Assembly: GCF_900187105.1 (NCBI RefSeq)
Contig: NZ_LT906482.1
Span: 1,240,001 to 1,304,000, forward strand
Source of the DNA: Eikenella corrodens
GTDB lineage: Bacteria > Pseudomonadota > Gammaproteobacteria > Burkholderiales > Neisseriaceae
Direction: 5' to 3'
Length of the DNA: 64,000 nt
Shown: positions 16,779-26,290 of the stretch, piece after piece
How the letters are laid out: each line of letters begins with the position of its first letter
Numbering within the stretch: the stretch's first letter is position 1
Translations under genes and position numbers: made by a program
Notes under the pieces: model-generated
Told to the model about the DNA's origin: nothing
Database searches by the model: none
The model's input: the letters and a program-made list of their open reading frames with translations, nothing else

Positions 16779-19700
16779 TTAGAAAATCTCACGCCAAGAG
16801 ATACGGCGGATGAGGGATTCGTCAAAGTTGTTGATCGGTACGTCAATAGTTCCGGTATCACCAGCCAAGATATTACGGATACTGCTGTTACCACCAACGC
16901 TGGCTTCTCGAGAAGTGCCTACCGGAGCGATTATACCGCCTACTTCCAGCATGCCACCTAATTTATCATTGCCATCGAAACGACCATCTTTGTTGGTGTC
17001 AAAAGCCGGCAAATTGTATTGACCACCATTTTGCAAGCTTACGGCAATCAGCGCAGTCGCACCGTTTACCGAGCATACGTTGCCGGTCGGAGTGGTACGG
17101 ACAGCTGTAAAGGTAGCCACTTTATTACGACGGATTGCCGGTTGAGCCACAATAGCCTGACCTGGTAGCAGACTCAGACGCCAGCCTTTATGATGGCTTT
17201 GGATAGCGTTCTGCGACACTTGATAAATCTTTTGTGTCAGGGTTTTATTGCTGGAGTAGATAGCATCCACTTTTTCCCCATTACCGATAAAGTTCTGCCC
17301 TAGCAAATCTGCATCGGTGATCGGGCCTTGCTCAGCAAAGAGGCCGAGGGCATAGTTCTGCACGCCTGGTGAAATATCTGCCAGAGAGAAGTATTGGCCT
17401 GTGCCAGCTACTACATACAGATGACCACCTGTTTGGGTGATTACCGGAGCTGCGGTAATCGGTGCGCCTGTGCCACTGGGGGTGTATAAAGGCTGATTGT
17501 TGTAGGCGTTAACCCATGAACCGTTGGATTTGTCGTAATCCACGCGCCACATTTTGCCGCTCAAGTCGCCAACAAATACGGCTTCTGGCATTTTGTCGCC
17601 ATCACGGTCGTATACGGCCGGCTCGCCCACACCATCTTGGCCCAAAGGCACTTTCCAGTAGTTGGTATTCAACTGCCAGTTACCTGTGTTGTCTGCGCGC
17701 AGAATATACAGGTAGCCATTGCTGGAACCGCTGTTTACGCCACTGCTGAAGATCACGATCGGATTGCCGTCTTTATCTTTGGCAATGGAGGGTTTGCCAA
17801 CAGTGAGGCCCAGGTCGGAATCATCAGCATTGGAGAATTCCCACATTACGTTATGGGCACCTGGGTTACTCAAATCAGTTACATCTAGAGCATACACCGA
17901 AGCACCACCACGACCGGCAGTACCCACCACAATAGATTTTGCAGTAGTACCGAAGCAAACTTCATCTGTAACCGGGGTACCGTCATTCAGATATTGGTGA
18001 GTCGGCTGGGCATGTGATGACACAGGTAAAGATAAGCTATACAGTTTCGGTAGCGCTGTAGAAGGGATATAGCCCATCACTTCCTGACCATCTTGGTTCA
18101 GAACATGCAGTACGCCAGCATTCGAGGCGGTTACATAGAAGTTTTTACGAACCATGATGTTGCTGTCGGCATAATTACAGCCTGCAGGTTTATTGTGCGG
18201 AGGCAAAATAGGCTGTACACCAGAGTTAATAATGGTGCCTAGCAGGCCATTTTCACGTTTACGCCAAGCGGTACCTTCTAAGCTGGGGTCGCCCAGAGTG
18301 TATTGTACCAAGCTGGCAGCAGAAGCACCCGCATTCAGTGCAGTGCGGAATTGCTCTACGTTGCCTGGGGTAAAGGCGGTAGTAGTGCCATTGGGAGCCT
18401 CGGTAAATAGCTTACGAGCAGACCAGCCCGACGCGGTATGGAAAGCTTCCATTTTGGTTGAAGCACGCCATGCCGGAGTAAAGGTTAAGCCATTGCCTTG
18501 AGCACCAATGCGTTGGGCGATAACATCACCGGAGAGCTTATCTACGTTATAAGAAGACTGCAAACCCAAAGTTTTATTAGCGCCGACATCTACTACAGAG
18601 TTTTGGTGTTCGGTTACGCCCACAAAGGCTTGAGACGGATCACTGTATTCATTCGCTTTTCTAAATGCATCCTCCAAAGCCTTAGCCATATTTTCTGGGC
18701 TATTACCCAAGGCGAAGTTTTTTGGCATGCCATCAGGGAACAATACCGGTGAACTGCTCACCCCCACTGCATCGCTGGTCCAGCTACCACGGGATGCATT
18801 GGGCATGGTAATGCCGGGTTTATAATCAAAACCACCGTATTTGGCAGCCCAATAATATGCATTACCAAGTGAATTTGGGTTATCTTTCTCAAAACGGCCG
18901 CGCCCCTGCTCCAATACGTCGATGGTAAAGGTATTGATATGCTGGTCACCCGGAATATCTTGGCGGATATCTTGAGTTCTACCCCAATAAGCCAATGCCA
19001 CGATGCCAGCCGGGGAATAACCTGTTTCATTTGGACTAGAGGCGTGGCCTGCATATGAACCGCGAGATTTATTCCATGAATCCCCGCCAAGGCCTTTGAA
19101 TTTTTCCTGATCTAAGATGTCTCTTAGAAGCTTTTCAGTCTGGATCTCAGGGTCATCTTTTACCCCGCTATTCGGGCTGAAGTTAGGCAAGTCTTTCTCA
19201 TCGTGGGTAAAAGTATCGCCAATTAGAATCATGGTGTTAGAGCGGCACTGTGCTTCATCCCGAGAAGCTAAGCCACGCGTGAGCGGGTCGTCCCAATCGT
19301 AAATCATTGGGAAACCATCGGCCGAAGTTGGGTTAATACCAAATTGGCGCTGAGTCTGCTCATAATACGCTGGCATCCCTTTATGGCGCAAATAACGCTG
19401 AGCGGTATAGAACAACTCGGCTGCAGTATCAAGGCCTTTATAGCGGCCTACATCACCAAACTTATTGATGTAGTTGATGGCGCCGCTATTGGATACATTA
19501 GTTTTGCGGGCATCTTCTGGGTCTGGGTTTACAGCCAGCACCCCCGTTCTTTCATCCCACTCTTTACCATAAGTGATGCCATTTTCGCTTTGTGTGCGAT
19601 CCAAATATTTCATACGGGTGCGCAACACACCACCACTCACATCGTTCGTAGAGGTCAACTGATAGCCGAACACGGCGAAACGAGCAGGGCGGCTATCCGG

Positions 19701-20828
19701 CCCATCACCGCGACCGTATTGCTGCATTAGCCCTTCCGGTTTGTAATGGCTCCCATATGCACGACAAGCGCTCGGCAAGCCTGCCGCACCACCGGCACTA
19801 GCCGGATTACATACCTGTACCACAACGGGCAACCGATAGCCGGTAACATTAGGTTTGCCGCGAGAGGCGTCAGCAGCTTTTTGCACAATAGAACGTACAG
19901 ATGATGGCGCCGCACCCACATTAATTACGTTTCGATCCTGATAAATCACTTCATTTGTAGTAAAGCGAACAGGTGTAACGTAGAAGCCCTCATTTAGGAA
20001 AAAAATACGGTTACTGTAGTCAAGCGGTACATTTGCACCCACCAATGCATGTGGACGTTGGCTACCGGGCACTACTGGGTGATAGCGGAAGCCTAATGCC
20101 CGTGGCAAACCGGCAGTAGTATTTGTCGTAGCAAAGCTATCTACCATACTGGCGGGAATAATCCGCTTTAAGAAAGCCAGATCTTGAGCCGATGGATTGC
20201 GACCTAACTCAATCCCTCTATAGCGCAAACGGTACTGATTTGCACCGTTGGTGCTTGTATTCACATATGCACGGCGAAGGAATGTTTCCGTTGGTGAATC
20301 ACCTGCTTGATAATTAGCCGGACTGTTACCGATACCGCGGGCACGGTTACCACCGGTTAGGGTGTAGCGGAAAATATCCAATGCTGACATCGTGGCCCAG
20401 TTTAGGAAGTTACCACTATATTCTTCATCATTCCCGCTACATAGGCCGACTCGACCGTAACTATCAGTAGTCGCTACTGAAGAAACAGCAAAATAGCCGT
20501 TATCTGCATTGCTATTGTAGTCATAAAATTTATAGCATTTGGTATTATCAAAATACCCTAAGTATCTTGTTTTCCATTGATTTTGCTGACTTATTCTTAA
20601 GGTTGGGTAGCCATCAAACATAAATGAATTATCAGAATAAGCTGCACCAGCTGTCGGGTGCTCTACGGATGGTGTCAGGGTGATGTTTGGGCCGTGGGCA
20701 ATGGTAACGCCGGTAAGCGGTTTGTTACTGATAGGTACTGTTATCGCCTGTGCGGTGAAACTGATGCCAAAAATGGCAGCCGCCAGCATCGTCGGCCTAA
20801 AATGTTTTTGTATATTAGAGGTTTTCAT
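16779..20828 (-). CDS. pilC: Type IV pilus tip adhesin PilC/PilY1
   Basis: 1349 residues from the ATG at 20828, selected for the signal peptide (SNIQKHFRPTMLAAAIFGIS, cleavage near AQA) and an upstream TGGA; a longer frame to 20891 is less convincing. The N-terminal half is the variable adhesin region. The C-terminal half is the PilY1 beta-propeller, with VYALDVTDLSNPG, VYDRDGDKMPEAVFVGDLSG and GKMWRVDYD. Near the C-terminus DTNKDGRFDGND is an EF-hand-like calcium-binding loop. PilC/PilY1 sits at the pilus tip, promotes adhesion and supports pilus assembly and transformation. No poly-G phase-variation tract is present near the start. Confidence 0.93.
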   Translation of the reverse strand: MKTSNIQKHFRPTMLAAAIFGISFTAQAITVPISNKPLTGVTIAHGPNITLTPSVEHPTAGAAYSDNSFMFDGYPTLRISQQNQWKTRYLGYFDNTKCYKFYDYNSNADNGYFAVSSVATTDSYGRVGLCSGNDEEYSGNFLNWATMSALDIFRYTLTGGNRARGIGNSPANYQAGDSPTETFLRRAYVNTSTNGANQYRLRYRGIELGRNPSAQDLAFLKRIIPASMVDSFATTNTTAGLPRALGFRYHPVVPGSQRPHALVGANVPLDYSNRIFFLNEGFYVTPVRFTTNEVIYQDRNVINVGAAPSSVRSIVQKAADASRGKPNVTGYRLPVVVQVCNPASAGGAAGLPSACRAYGSHYKPEGLMQQYGRGDGPDSRPARFAVFGYQLTSTNDVSGGVLRTRMKYLDRTQSENGITYGKEWDERTGVLAVNPDPEDARKTNVSNSGAINYINKFGDVGRYKGLDTAAELFYTAQRYLRHKGMPAYYEQTQRQFGINPTSADGFPMIYDWDDPLTRGLASRDEAQCRSNTMILIGDTFTHDEKDLPNFSPNSGVKDDPEIQTEKLLRDILDQEKFKGLGGDSWNKSRGSYAGHASSPNETGYSPAGIVALAYWGRTQDIRQDIPGDQHINTFTIDVLEQGRGRFEKDNPNSLGNAYYWAAKYGGFDYKPGITMPNASRGSWTSDAVGVSSSPVLFPDGMPKNFALGNSPENMAKALEDAFRKANEYSDPSQAFVGVTEHQNSVVDVGANKTLGLQSSYNVDKLSGDVIAQRIGAQGNGLTFTPAWRASTKMEAFHTASGWSARKLFTEAPNGTTTAFTPGNVEQFRTALNAGASAASLVQYTLGDPSLEGTAWRKRENGLLGTIINSGVQPILPPHNKPAGCNYADSNIMVRKNFYVTASNAGVLHVLNQDGQEVMGYIPSTALPKLYSLSLPVSSHAQPTHQYLNDGTPVTDEVCFGTTAKSIVVGTAGRGGASVYALDVTDLSNPGAHNVMWEFSNADDSDLGLTVGKPSIAKDKDGNPIVIFSSGVNSGSSNGYLYILRADNTGNWQLNTNYWKVPLGQDGVGEPAVYDRDGDKMPEAVFVGDLSGKMWRVDYDKSNGSWVNAYNNQPLYTPSGTGAPITAAPVITQTGGHLYVVAGTGQYFSLADISPGVQNYALGLFAEQGPITDADLLGQNFIGNGEKVDAIYSSNKTLTQKIYQVSQNAIQSHHKGWRLSLLPGQAIVAQPAIRRNKVATFTAVRTTPTGNVCSVNGATALIAVSLQNGGQYNLPAFDTNKDGRFDGNDKLGGMLEVGGIIAPVGTSREASVGGNSSIRNILAGDTGTIDVPINNFDESLIRRISWREIF

Positions 20829-21321
20829 TTTCGTCATTCCATGTTTAAGTAGACTGAGTAGCGCCTTCCCTGAATCAACAAACCCTATCAAAACATTGCA
20901 ATAGACAAGGTTTACTTTGCTCGGCAGTTTCTATTATAACCCGTTTCCATATAAAGAAAAATAAGGGTATATCCTTTAATGGCAAGCAATTTTACTGCCA
21001 TCTGCTAGATGGGTATGCGTAAAATTAGGCAATTTCTTCCTCTTTGTGCTCGGCCGCTATTGTTCGGCAGGCGTTATCTGCTAAGTTTGTTAGTATCTCG
21101 CTTAGATTGCCTGATTTCATTGATATTTATCAATATATTATTGCTATTGGATGGTTGTTTGCCGCAGATTATTTTGGCAATTAACGGCAAAAGCTATGCT
21201 TGGTGTGCTGATGTGTAAGAGCCGTATTGCTTGCAATGTATGGCTGGCCAGGAGATGTATTTGGATCATTTGGAGATTGCCTGCCGTTGTTTGTCAGAAA
21301 AAGCGGGTCGAGGCAGTAGAA
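20829..21321. other. Region upstream of pilC/pilY1
   Basis: About 490 bases of AT-rich sequence. On the minus strand a TATAAT box lies at 20933-20938 without a convincing -35. I see no supported gene; the open frames here are short and lack ribosome sites. Confidence 0.5.
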
Positions 21322-21359
21322 AGGCTACCTGAAACAGTTTGACCAGTTTCAGGTAGCCT
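21322..21359 (-). terminator. Inverted DUS pair downstream of ubiG
   Basis: AGGCTACCTGAAAC and GTTTCAGGTAGCCT around a short loop, just past the ubiG stop. Confidence 0.6.
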
Positions 21360-21387
21360 ACATTTTGGCTGCCATGCGGCGCTGGGC

Positions 21388-22110
21388 TCAAGCTGTACCG
21401 ATCGGGCGGCAGGCGATCATGTAGTTGACGTCTGTTCGCTGGCAGAGGCGGTAGCGGCGGGTGAGGGGGTTGTAGGTGAGGCCGCTGGTGGTGGTGATGT
21501 TCAGCCCGGCTTGGCGGCAGAGGCGGGCAAGATCGGCGGGATTGATGAAGCGCTGCCAGTCGTGGGTGCCTTTGGCCACGAGGCCGAGCAGGTATTCGGC
21601 GGCGATGATGGCTTGGGCGTAGGATTTGGCGGTGCGGCTGAGGGTGGAGAAAAAGAGGCTGCCGCCTGGTTTCACCAGTTTGGCGCAGGCGGCAATCACG
21701 GAGGCTGGGTCAGGCACGTGTTCGAGCATTTCCATGCAGGTAACCACGTCGTAGGCGGCGGGCTGCTCGGCGGCGAGCGCTTCCACGCTGATGCAGCGGT
21801 AGTGCAGGTTGGCCAGGCCTTGTTGTTCGGCATGGGCTTGGGCTACCTGAAGGGATTTTTCGGCCATGTCGATGCCGGTGGCCTGCGCGGCTTCGCGGGC
21901 AATGGCTTCGCTGAGGATGCCGCCGCCGCAGCCCACGTCGAGCACGTTTTTGCCGGTTAGGCCGCCGCTATGTTCGCGGATGAAGCCCAGTCGCAGCGGG
22001 TTGATTTCATGCAGGGACTTAAATTCGCCCTCGGGATTCCACCATTGGGCGGCTAGGCGGCTGAATTTGTCGATTTCGGCGGCATCGACATTTTGGGCGC
22101 TGGTGTTCAT
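21388..22110 (-). CDS. ubiG: Ubiquinone biosynthesis O-methyltransferase
   Basis: 240 residues. UbiG carries out both O-methylation steps of ubiquinone synthesis using S-adenosylmethionine. The N-terminus [20 protein letters not shown] then INPLRL is diagnostic. The SAM site is [16 protein letters not shown] near residue 56, with [15 protein letters not shown] near 120 and the C-terminal [20 protein letters not shown] then YM. Start and length match the family. A codon-embedded DUS lies near 21841. It is a single gene with DUS pairs on both sides. Confidence 0.96.
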   Translation of the reverse strand: MNTSAQNVDAAEIDKFSRLAAQWWNPEGEFKSLHEINPLRLGFIREHSGGLTGKNVLDVGCGGGILSEAIAREAAQATGIDMAEKSLQVAQAHAEQQGLANLHYRCISVEALAAEQPAAYDVVTCMEMLEHVPDPASVIAACAKLVKPGGSLFFSTLSRTAKSYAQAIIAAEYLLGLVAKGTHDWQRFINPADLARLCRQAGLNITTTSGLTYNPLTRRYRLCQRTDVNYMIACRPIGTA

Positions 22111-22129
22111 GTTTTCTCCAAAAAAGGGG

Positions 22130-22168
22130 TTTCAGGTAGCCTCAATTTAAGCGTGAGGCTACCTGAAA
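22130..22168. repeat. Inverted DUS pair between ubiG and an exported protein gene
   Basis: TTTCAGGTAGCCTC and GAGGCTACCTGAAA around a 12-base loop. It sits past the stop of the 22187 gene and before the ubiG start, so it may terminate the former. Confidence 0.55.
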
Positions 22169-22186
22169 AATGCAGCGGCGAAAGGT

Positions 22187-22543
22187 TTAGCGGCGGCCGC
22201 TGTTGTAGCGTTGCAGGCTGCGTTGCACGGGGTTTTTGATGGCAGCGCAGTATTGTTGCTGAGATTTGCCTGCGGTTTGGCTGTCAAGAAAGGTACGAAC
22301 TTCGGCTTCGTTCAGCAGGCTTTCGCAGTTGGCTTGTTCGAACTGCTGCTGAGCAGCGTTAAAGGCGTTTTTGTAGCGTTCGTCTTGGGCTGAAGCGGGC
22401 TCGCAGGCGGAGACGTGGATAACGATTTGGAAGCCGTCTTTCAAATAGCCCAGGCATTGTTGCTTGCTGGCTTGGGCGGGCGCAGCTTGGGCAAGGGCGG
22501 GGAGGAGGGAGGCAGTGAGGAGGGCTAGAGTACGGAATTTCAT
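22187..22543 (-). CDS. Small exported hypothetical protein, paralogue of the 22620 gene
   Basis: 118 residues with a signal peptide (MKFRTLALLTASLLPALAQA, cleavage near residue 20). The mature part has four cysteines (QQCLGYL, SACEP, ANCESLL, QQYCAAI) and the pattern ERYKNAFNAAQQQFEQANCE. That pattern repeats closely in the C-terminal domain of the next gene (ERYQTAFKNTQTQFEHDSCL). Probably a periplasmic disulphide-bonded helical protein. No known family recognised. The two genes are 76 bases apart in the same direction, separated by a DUS pair. Confidence 0.75.
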   Translation of the reverse strand: MKFRTLALLTASLLPALAQAAPAQASKQQCLGYLKDGFQIVIHVSACEPASAQDERYKNAFNAAQQQFEQANCESLLNEAEVRTFLDSQTAGKSQQQYCAAIKNPVQRSLQRYNSGRR

Positions 22544-22574
22544 TTGGAGTCCCTTGTATGTGGCTAGGAAGAAG

Positions 22575-22614
22575 AGGCTACCTGAAAATTGCTTTTCAGT
22601 TTTTCAGGTAGCCT
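22575..22614 (-). terminator. Inverted DUS pair downstream of the repeat-rich exported protein gene
   Basis: AGGCTACCTGAAAA and TTTTTCAGGTAGCCT around a short loop, 6 bases past the stop at 22620. Confidence 0.55.
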
Positions 22615-22619
22615 GTGGG

Positions 22620-23456
22620 TTATTTGACGTTGCTGTAGCGGTGGGCAATGCCTGGCAGTTCGTCTTTGACGGCAGGGCAGAACAGGCGGCTGGTTTGACC
22701 GAGCCGCTGGAGTTCAAGATTGATGGCGGCTTGGGCTTCGTCTTCGTTGACGATGTCTAGGCAGCTGTCGTGCTCGAATTGGGTTTGGGTGTTTTTGAAG
22801 GCGGTTTGATAGCGCTCCTCGGTGGCGGCATCGGGACGGCAGGCTTGGGTGAAGGCGGAGAGGTTGTTGCCATCGACAACGTAGCGCAGGCATTGGGCTT
22901 TTGCGGCGGCGTGTTCGGCAGCTTGAGTGCTGTCTTGCGGGCTGTTGTCTTGTGGCTCGGGGTTAGGCTGCGGGCGCTCTTGGGTGTAGGCAGCTTGTTC
23001 GTTATCTTGCCGGCGGGTTGGCCGGCTGTGCCGGATTGGGGCTTGGGTGGCGTTGTGGCCGGTATCGCGCTGCTGGCGGGCGTTGGTACGGGTATTGGCA
23101 GGTTTGGTTTCCTGTTGTTGGCGCGAGTTTGCACGGCCGGTGGCAGGCTTGTTGTCGTGTTCCCTGCTTTGGCTGTTGCGACCACGGGTGGGTTTGGCTT
23201 CCTGTTGCTGACGTGAGTTGGCGCGGCCGTTGGCTGGTTTGTTGCTGTCTTGGGTTCTGTTTTGACTGTTGCGGCCGCGCTGGGGTTTGTTGTCTTGCGG
23301 TTTGGAAGATGAGTTTCTGCCGGAAGAGGCGCGCTCTTGAGGCCTGCTTTGCGTGGGTTTGGATTGGGATGCACGGCCGGATGATGGTTTGGCGGGGGCG
23401 GCGATGGCGAGTGCGGGAAGGATGGCGGCGAGGGTGGCGATGGTTTTGAGTTTCAT
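22620..23456 (-). CDS. Exported protein with disordered Arg/Gln/Asn-rich repeats and a four-cysteine domain
   Basis: 278 residues. A signal peptide (MKLKTIATLAAILPALAIA, cleavage near AIAAPA) is followed by about 150 residues of low-complexity sequence. This has imperfect repeats built from RGRNSQ, DNKPA, GRANSRQQQE and KPTRGRNSQ. A Pro/Gln/Asp-rich linker leads to a C-terminal domain (about 185-278) homologous to the 118-residue neighbour, with cysteines in KAQCLRYV, QACRPD, DSCLDIV and LFCPAVK. The repeats are strongly basic, which would suit binding to an acidic polymer such as DNA or lipopolysaccharide. That is speculation. No family recognised. Confidence 0.75.
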   Translation of the reverse strand: MKLKTIATLAAILPALAIAAPAKPSSGRASQSKPTQSRPQERASSGRNSSSKPQDNKPQRGRNSQNRTQDSNKPANGRANSRQQQEAKPTRGRNSQSREHDNKPATGRANSRQQQETKPANTRTNARQQRDTGHNATQAPIRHSRPTRRQDNEQAAYTQERPQPNPEPQDNSPQDSTQAAEHAAAKAQCLRYVVDGNNLSAFTQACRPDAATEERYQTAFKNTQTQFEHDSCLDIVNEDEAQAAINLELQRLGQTSRLFCPAVKDELPGIAHRYSNVK

Positions 23457-23667
23457 GGAGTTTACTTTATGGCGTTGTGGGAAATGGGTTTGAGGGATTT
23501 CAGGTAGCCTGTCAGCTATTTGGCTGCCCCCTAATCTACCGGATTGGGGCGCGGGAAGGCATGTATCCGGCTACGGCCGGGCAGGATGTCGAATCATAGC
23601 GCAAGGCAGATGAGAAGGCGATAGTTATGAGGGCTGTGCCCGTTTGAATTTTCAGGTAGCCTTTAAA

Positions 23668-25263
23668 TTATTCTTGCCGCTGCCACAACACAAATGCCTC
23701 GTGCTTCTCGCGCGGGCGGTTGGCGCTGGCGAGTTCGGCGGCATCGGGCACGGATTCGTGGCGCAGGGTGGCGACGAAGCGGCAGTTTTCGCCTAGGGGA
23801 TAACGGCTGTATTCCTGCCAGGCGTGGCGTACCACGAGGTGCTGCGTGGAAACGCAGGCATCGGCCGGCAATTCGGCTTCCAGCCGCTGCACCACGGGGC
23901 GGTAGCTTTTGGCCGCATCCAGCCAAGGCAGGAACAGGGTGAGGATGAGCGACCAGCACAGCGTGAGCCCGGCCGCCCAGTTGGTTACCGCCTGCCGGCC
24001 GCGCACGTATTTTCGCGTAATCGCCAAGAGCCACACCGGCGTGAACAACACGGCCACGATAACCGGGAAGTAATCGATATCTCGCTGATAATACGGGCTG
24101 AAATAAGCTGCACGTTCGGCCAGCTTGACCGGCCAGCCGAAGTTCATGGCGAAAAAGCCGAGCCACACAAACAGCGCCAGCGAGCCGAACGTCATGATGC
24201 CGAACCAGTTGAAAAACGCCGCTGCGCCGCGCCGAAGCTGGTCGGCCTGCGCCGCTGCCGCCAACACCAAAGGCGGCAACAGCAACATTAAGTTGTCTTC
24301 CATATGTTGCGGCGAGGCGGCCAGCACGAGGCCGAACACAGCCAGCCAAATCAGGCACAGGCTGTTCCAGCCGTGGCACGGCAGGCGGCGCTGGCGGTAG
24401 AGCGTCCACAAGGCCAGCGGCCAGGCCGGGAAGGCAAACCACAGCAGGTTTTTCAGATAATAAGCGGCGGAAAAACCAAAATCCAACCGGGCGAAGCCGC
24501 CGAACGGCGCGAGCGCGTGATGCCGCCACCATTGCAGGAAGGCTTCGTGCGACAAACCATTGAGCACCAGCGGCCACACAAACAGCAAAGGCAGCGTCAG
24601 CCCCGCCGCTGCCAGAAGCGTGAGCCAGAAGCGTTTGTTGTGCCAATGCGAATCCAGCAGCAACAGCGCCGAGGTGAGCATCACGCCCAACAGCGGCAGC
24701 AGGCTACCTGAAAGCGACAACACCGTCCAACCCAAGAGCGTGAGCACAATCGCCTTCACCGTTTTCTGCCGCGCCATCGCCAGCGCGTAGAAACTCAGGC
24801 TCAAGCCGCACAGGGTAACGATTTGCCCGCCGATGAAGTGGCTCATCATCAGCAGGCCCGGGCAGCCGATCAGCACCAGCACCGCCGTACGCCCGTTGCG
24901 CCGCCCCAAAAGCATCCGCCCCGCGCCGCCCATCGCCGCGAGCGACACCGCCGCGAGCAAGGCATTCACCATGCGCACCGCCTCATACGGCGGCAGATGG
25001 CCGAACAGTTTCAAAAACAGCAGGGAAAGCCACATATACAGCGGCGGCACATCCCAAAACAGCGTCCCGCCATCCTGCGGCAGCCACCATTGCCCGCCCT
25101 CCGCCGCCTGCCGGATAACCGCATACACCGAGATTTCGTCTTGCCACAAATCGTGCGCAAACACGCCCGGCCACAGCCAGACAAAAGCCAGCAGCAGCAA
25201 GAGCCAGGGCCGCTCGTAAGTGGGCGGTGCGGGGCGTTGCTCGGGCGGAACGTAGGTTAGCAT
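23668..25263 (-). CDS. ArnT-like membrane glycosyltransferase
   Basis: 531 residues from the ATG at 25263; the longer frame opens at TTG and lacks support. About twelve hydrophobic helices run through the first 430 residues. An early loop carries HDLWQDEISVYAVIRQ, the Asp-Glu signature of GT-C enzymes in the ArnT/PMT superfamily, which transfer a sugar from a polyprenyl-phosphate donor to lipid A or protein at the periplasmic face. A soluble C-terminal portion follows (about 430-531). Substrate unknown. No arn operon is present, so aminoarabinose transfer is not implied. It contains an internal DUS near 24703. Confidence 0.85.
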   Translation of the reverse strand: MLTYVPPEQRPAPPTYERPWLLLLLAFVWLWPGVFAHDLWQDEISVYAVIRQAAEGGQWWLPQDGGTLFWDVPPLYMWLSLLFLKLFGHLPPYEAVRMVNALLAAVSLAAMGGAGRMLLGRRNGRTAVLVLIGCPGLLMMSHFIGGQIVTLCGLSLSFYALAMARQKTVKAIVLTLLGWTVLSLSGSLLPLLGVMLTSALLLLDSHWHNKRFWLTLLAAAGLTLPLLFVWPLVLNGLSHEAFLQWWRHHALAPFGGFARLDFGFSAAYYLKNLLWFAFPAWPLALWTLYRQRRLPCHGWNSLCLIWLAVFGLVLAASPQHMEDNLMLLLPPLVLAAAAQADQLRRGAAAFFNWFGIMTFGSLALFVWLGFFAMNFGWPVKLAERAAYFSPYYQRDIDYFPVIVAVLFTPVWLLAITRKYVRGRQAVTNWAAGLTLCWSLILTLFLPWLDAAKSYRPVVQRLEAELPADACVSTQHLVVRHAWQEYSRYPLGENCRFVATLRHESVPDAAELASANRPREKHEAFVLWQRQE

Positions 25264-25441
25264 GGGATGTTTGGCAGGAAATTCAAATTGGGCGCTATTG
25301 TATAGCAAAGTGCGGGGCGGGGGTGGATAGGCGGGAGGCTACCTGAAAATGGAGCGGCCACGAAGTGAGCATATGGCAGGGCAGGGTGGTGCTGTGTCGC
25401 CGTTTGGCTGCGGTTATCAGCTTTCAGGTAGCCTGCCGGGT

Positions 25442-26248
25442 TCAGTTGGCGCGGCGCAGGTAGGTGGCGAAGCGGGGGGTGCCTTTGGCGGTGAAGCCGC
25501 GGTATTTGTAGGTGATGCGGCTGCCGATTGGCGGCGGGTTGCGGCGGTCGGCGTCTTTGAAACCGGAGCCGATGCGGAATTCGCCGGTTTCGTTGCGGCA
25601 GGACACGGCGCCGAGCAGGCCAGCGTTGCGGCCCTTGCCTTCGTGATGGGCGGTAACGGTGCATTCCGCGTCGTGCGCGCTTTTGAGCTTGAGCAGGTTG
25701 TCGCTGCGGCCGCCTTGGTAGGGGATATTGGGGTTGCGCAGCATCACGCCTTCGCCGCCTTGGGCTTCGATTTGGCGCAGGAATTGTTGGGCATGGGCGG
25801 CATCGCGCACGCGGGTTTGCGGGATAACGGCGATTTTGGCTTGCGGGTGGGCGGCGAGGTGGCGCTGCACGAGGGCGAGGCGCTGATACAGGTTGCCCGG
25901 GGCTTGGGGCGCATCGAAAACGTGCAGCTTGATACCGCTCCAATCGCCGTTGGCGCTGCGGACGGCGGCGGAAATCTGCTCGAATGCGCCACGCCGGCTG
26001 TAGAGCTCGCCATCGAGCGGATAGGGCGGAAAATCACGGGTGAAACCGGCGGGCGGGGAGAAGGGGTGGCCTTGGTGGCTGGTGAGTTTGTGCCCGTCCC
26101 AATAGGCGCGCACGCCGTCGAGCTTTTCGCTCATCGCCCAGCCGGCAATATTTTGACCGTTGTACTCTTTGGCCAAGATAAGGTTGGGCGCGGCGTACAG
26201 GGGAGGAGCGAACAGAAGGGCGGCGAGGACGAGGAAGAGTGATTTCAT
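25442..26248 (-). CDS. ligE: Periplasmic ATP-dependent DNA ligase (LigE type)
   Basis: 268 residues. A signal peptide (MKSLFLVLAALLFAPPLYAA) is followed by a minimal ligase: nucleotidyltransferase motif I with Lys42 in SEKLDGVRAYWDG, motif III LHVFDAP near 110, EGVMLRNP (motif IV) near 172, LLKLK (motif V) near 192, then a short OB domain with GSRITYKYRGF. Such ligases occur in Haemophilus, Neisseria and relatives, are exported and join nicked duplex. In a naturally competent host a role in repairing or handling external DNA during uptake or biofilm formation is plausible. A DUS pair follows the stop. Confidence 0.92.
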   Translation of the reverse strand: MKSLFLVLAALLFAPPLYAAPNLILAKEYNGQNIAGWAMSEKLDGVRAYWDGHKLTSHQGHPFSPPAGFTRDFPPYPLDGELYSRRGAFEQISAAVRSANGDWSGIKLHVFDAPQAPGNLYQRLALVQRHLAAHPQAKIAVIPQTRVRDAAHAQQFLRQIEAQGGEGVMLRNPNIPYQGGRSDNLLKLKSAHDAECTVTAHHEGKGRNAGLLGAVSCRNETGEFRIGSGFKDADRRNPPPIGSRITYKYRGFTAKGTPRFATYLRRAN

Positions 26249-26290
26249 GGCGGTTTTGTTGGGGGGTGGAGGCTACCTGAAAGCGCGGTT

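Noticed and set aside
16779-20828. Phase-variable poly-G tract expected in Neisseria pilC genes
   Set aside because: I looked around the signal-peptide codons and saw no homopolymer run, so I do not propose slipped-strand switching here.
23668-25263. Naming the membrane glycosyltransferase arnT
   Set aside because: The GT-C fold is clear but no aminoarabinose synthesis genes are present, so the sugar and acceptor remain unknown.
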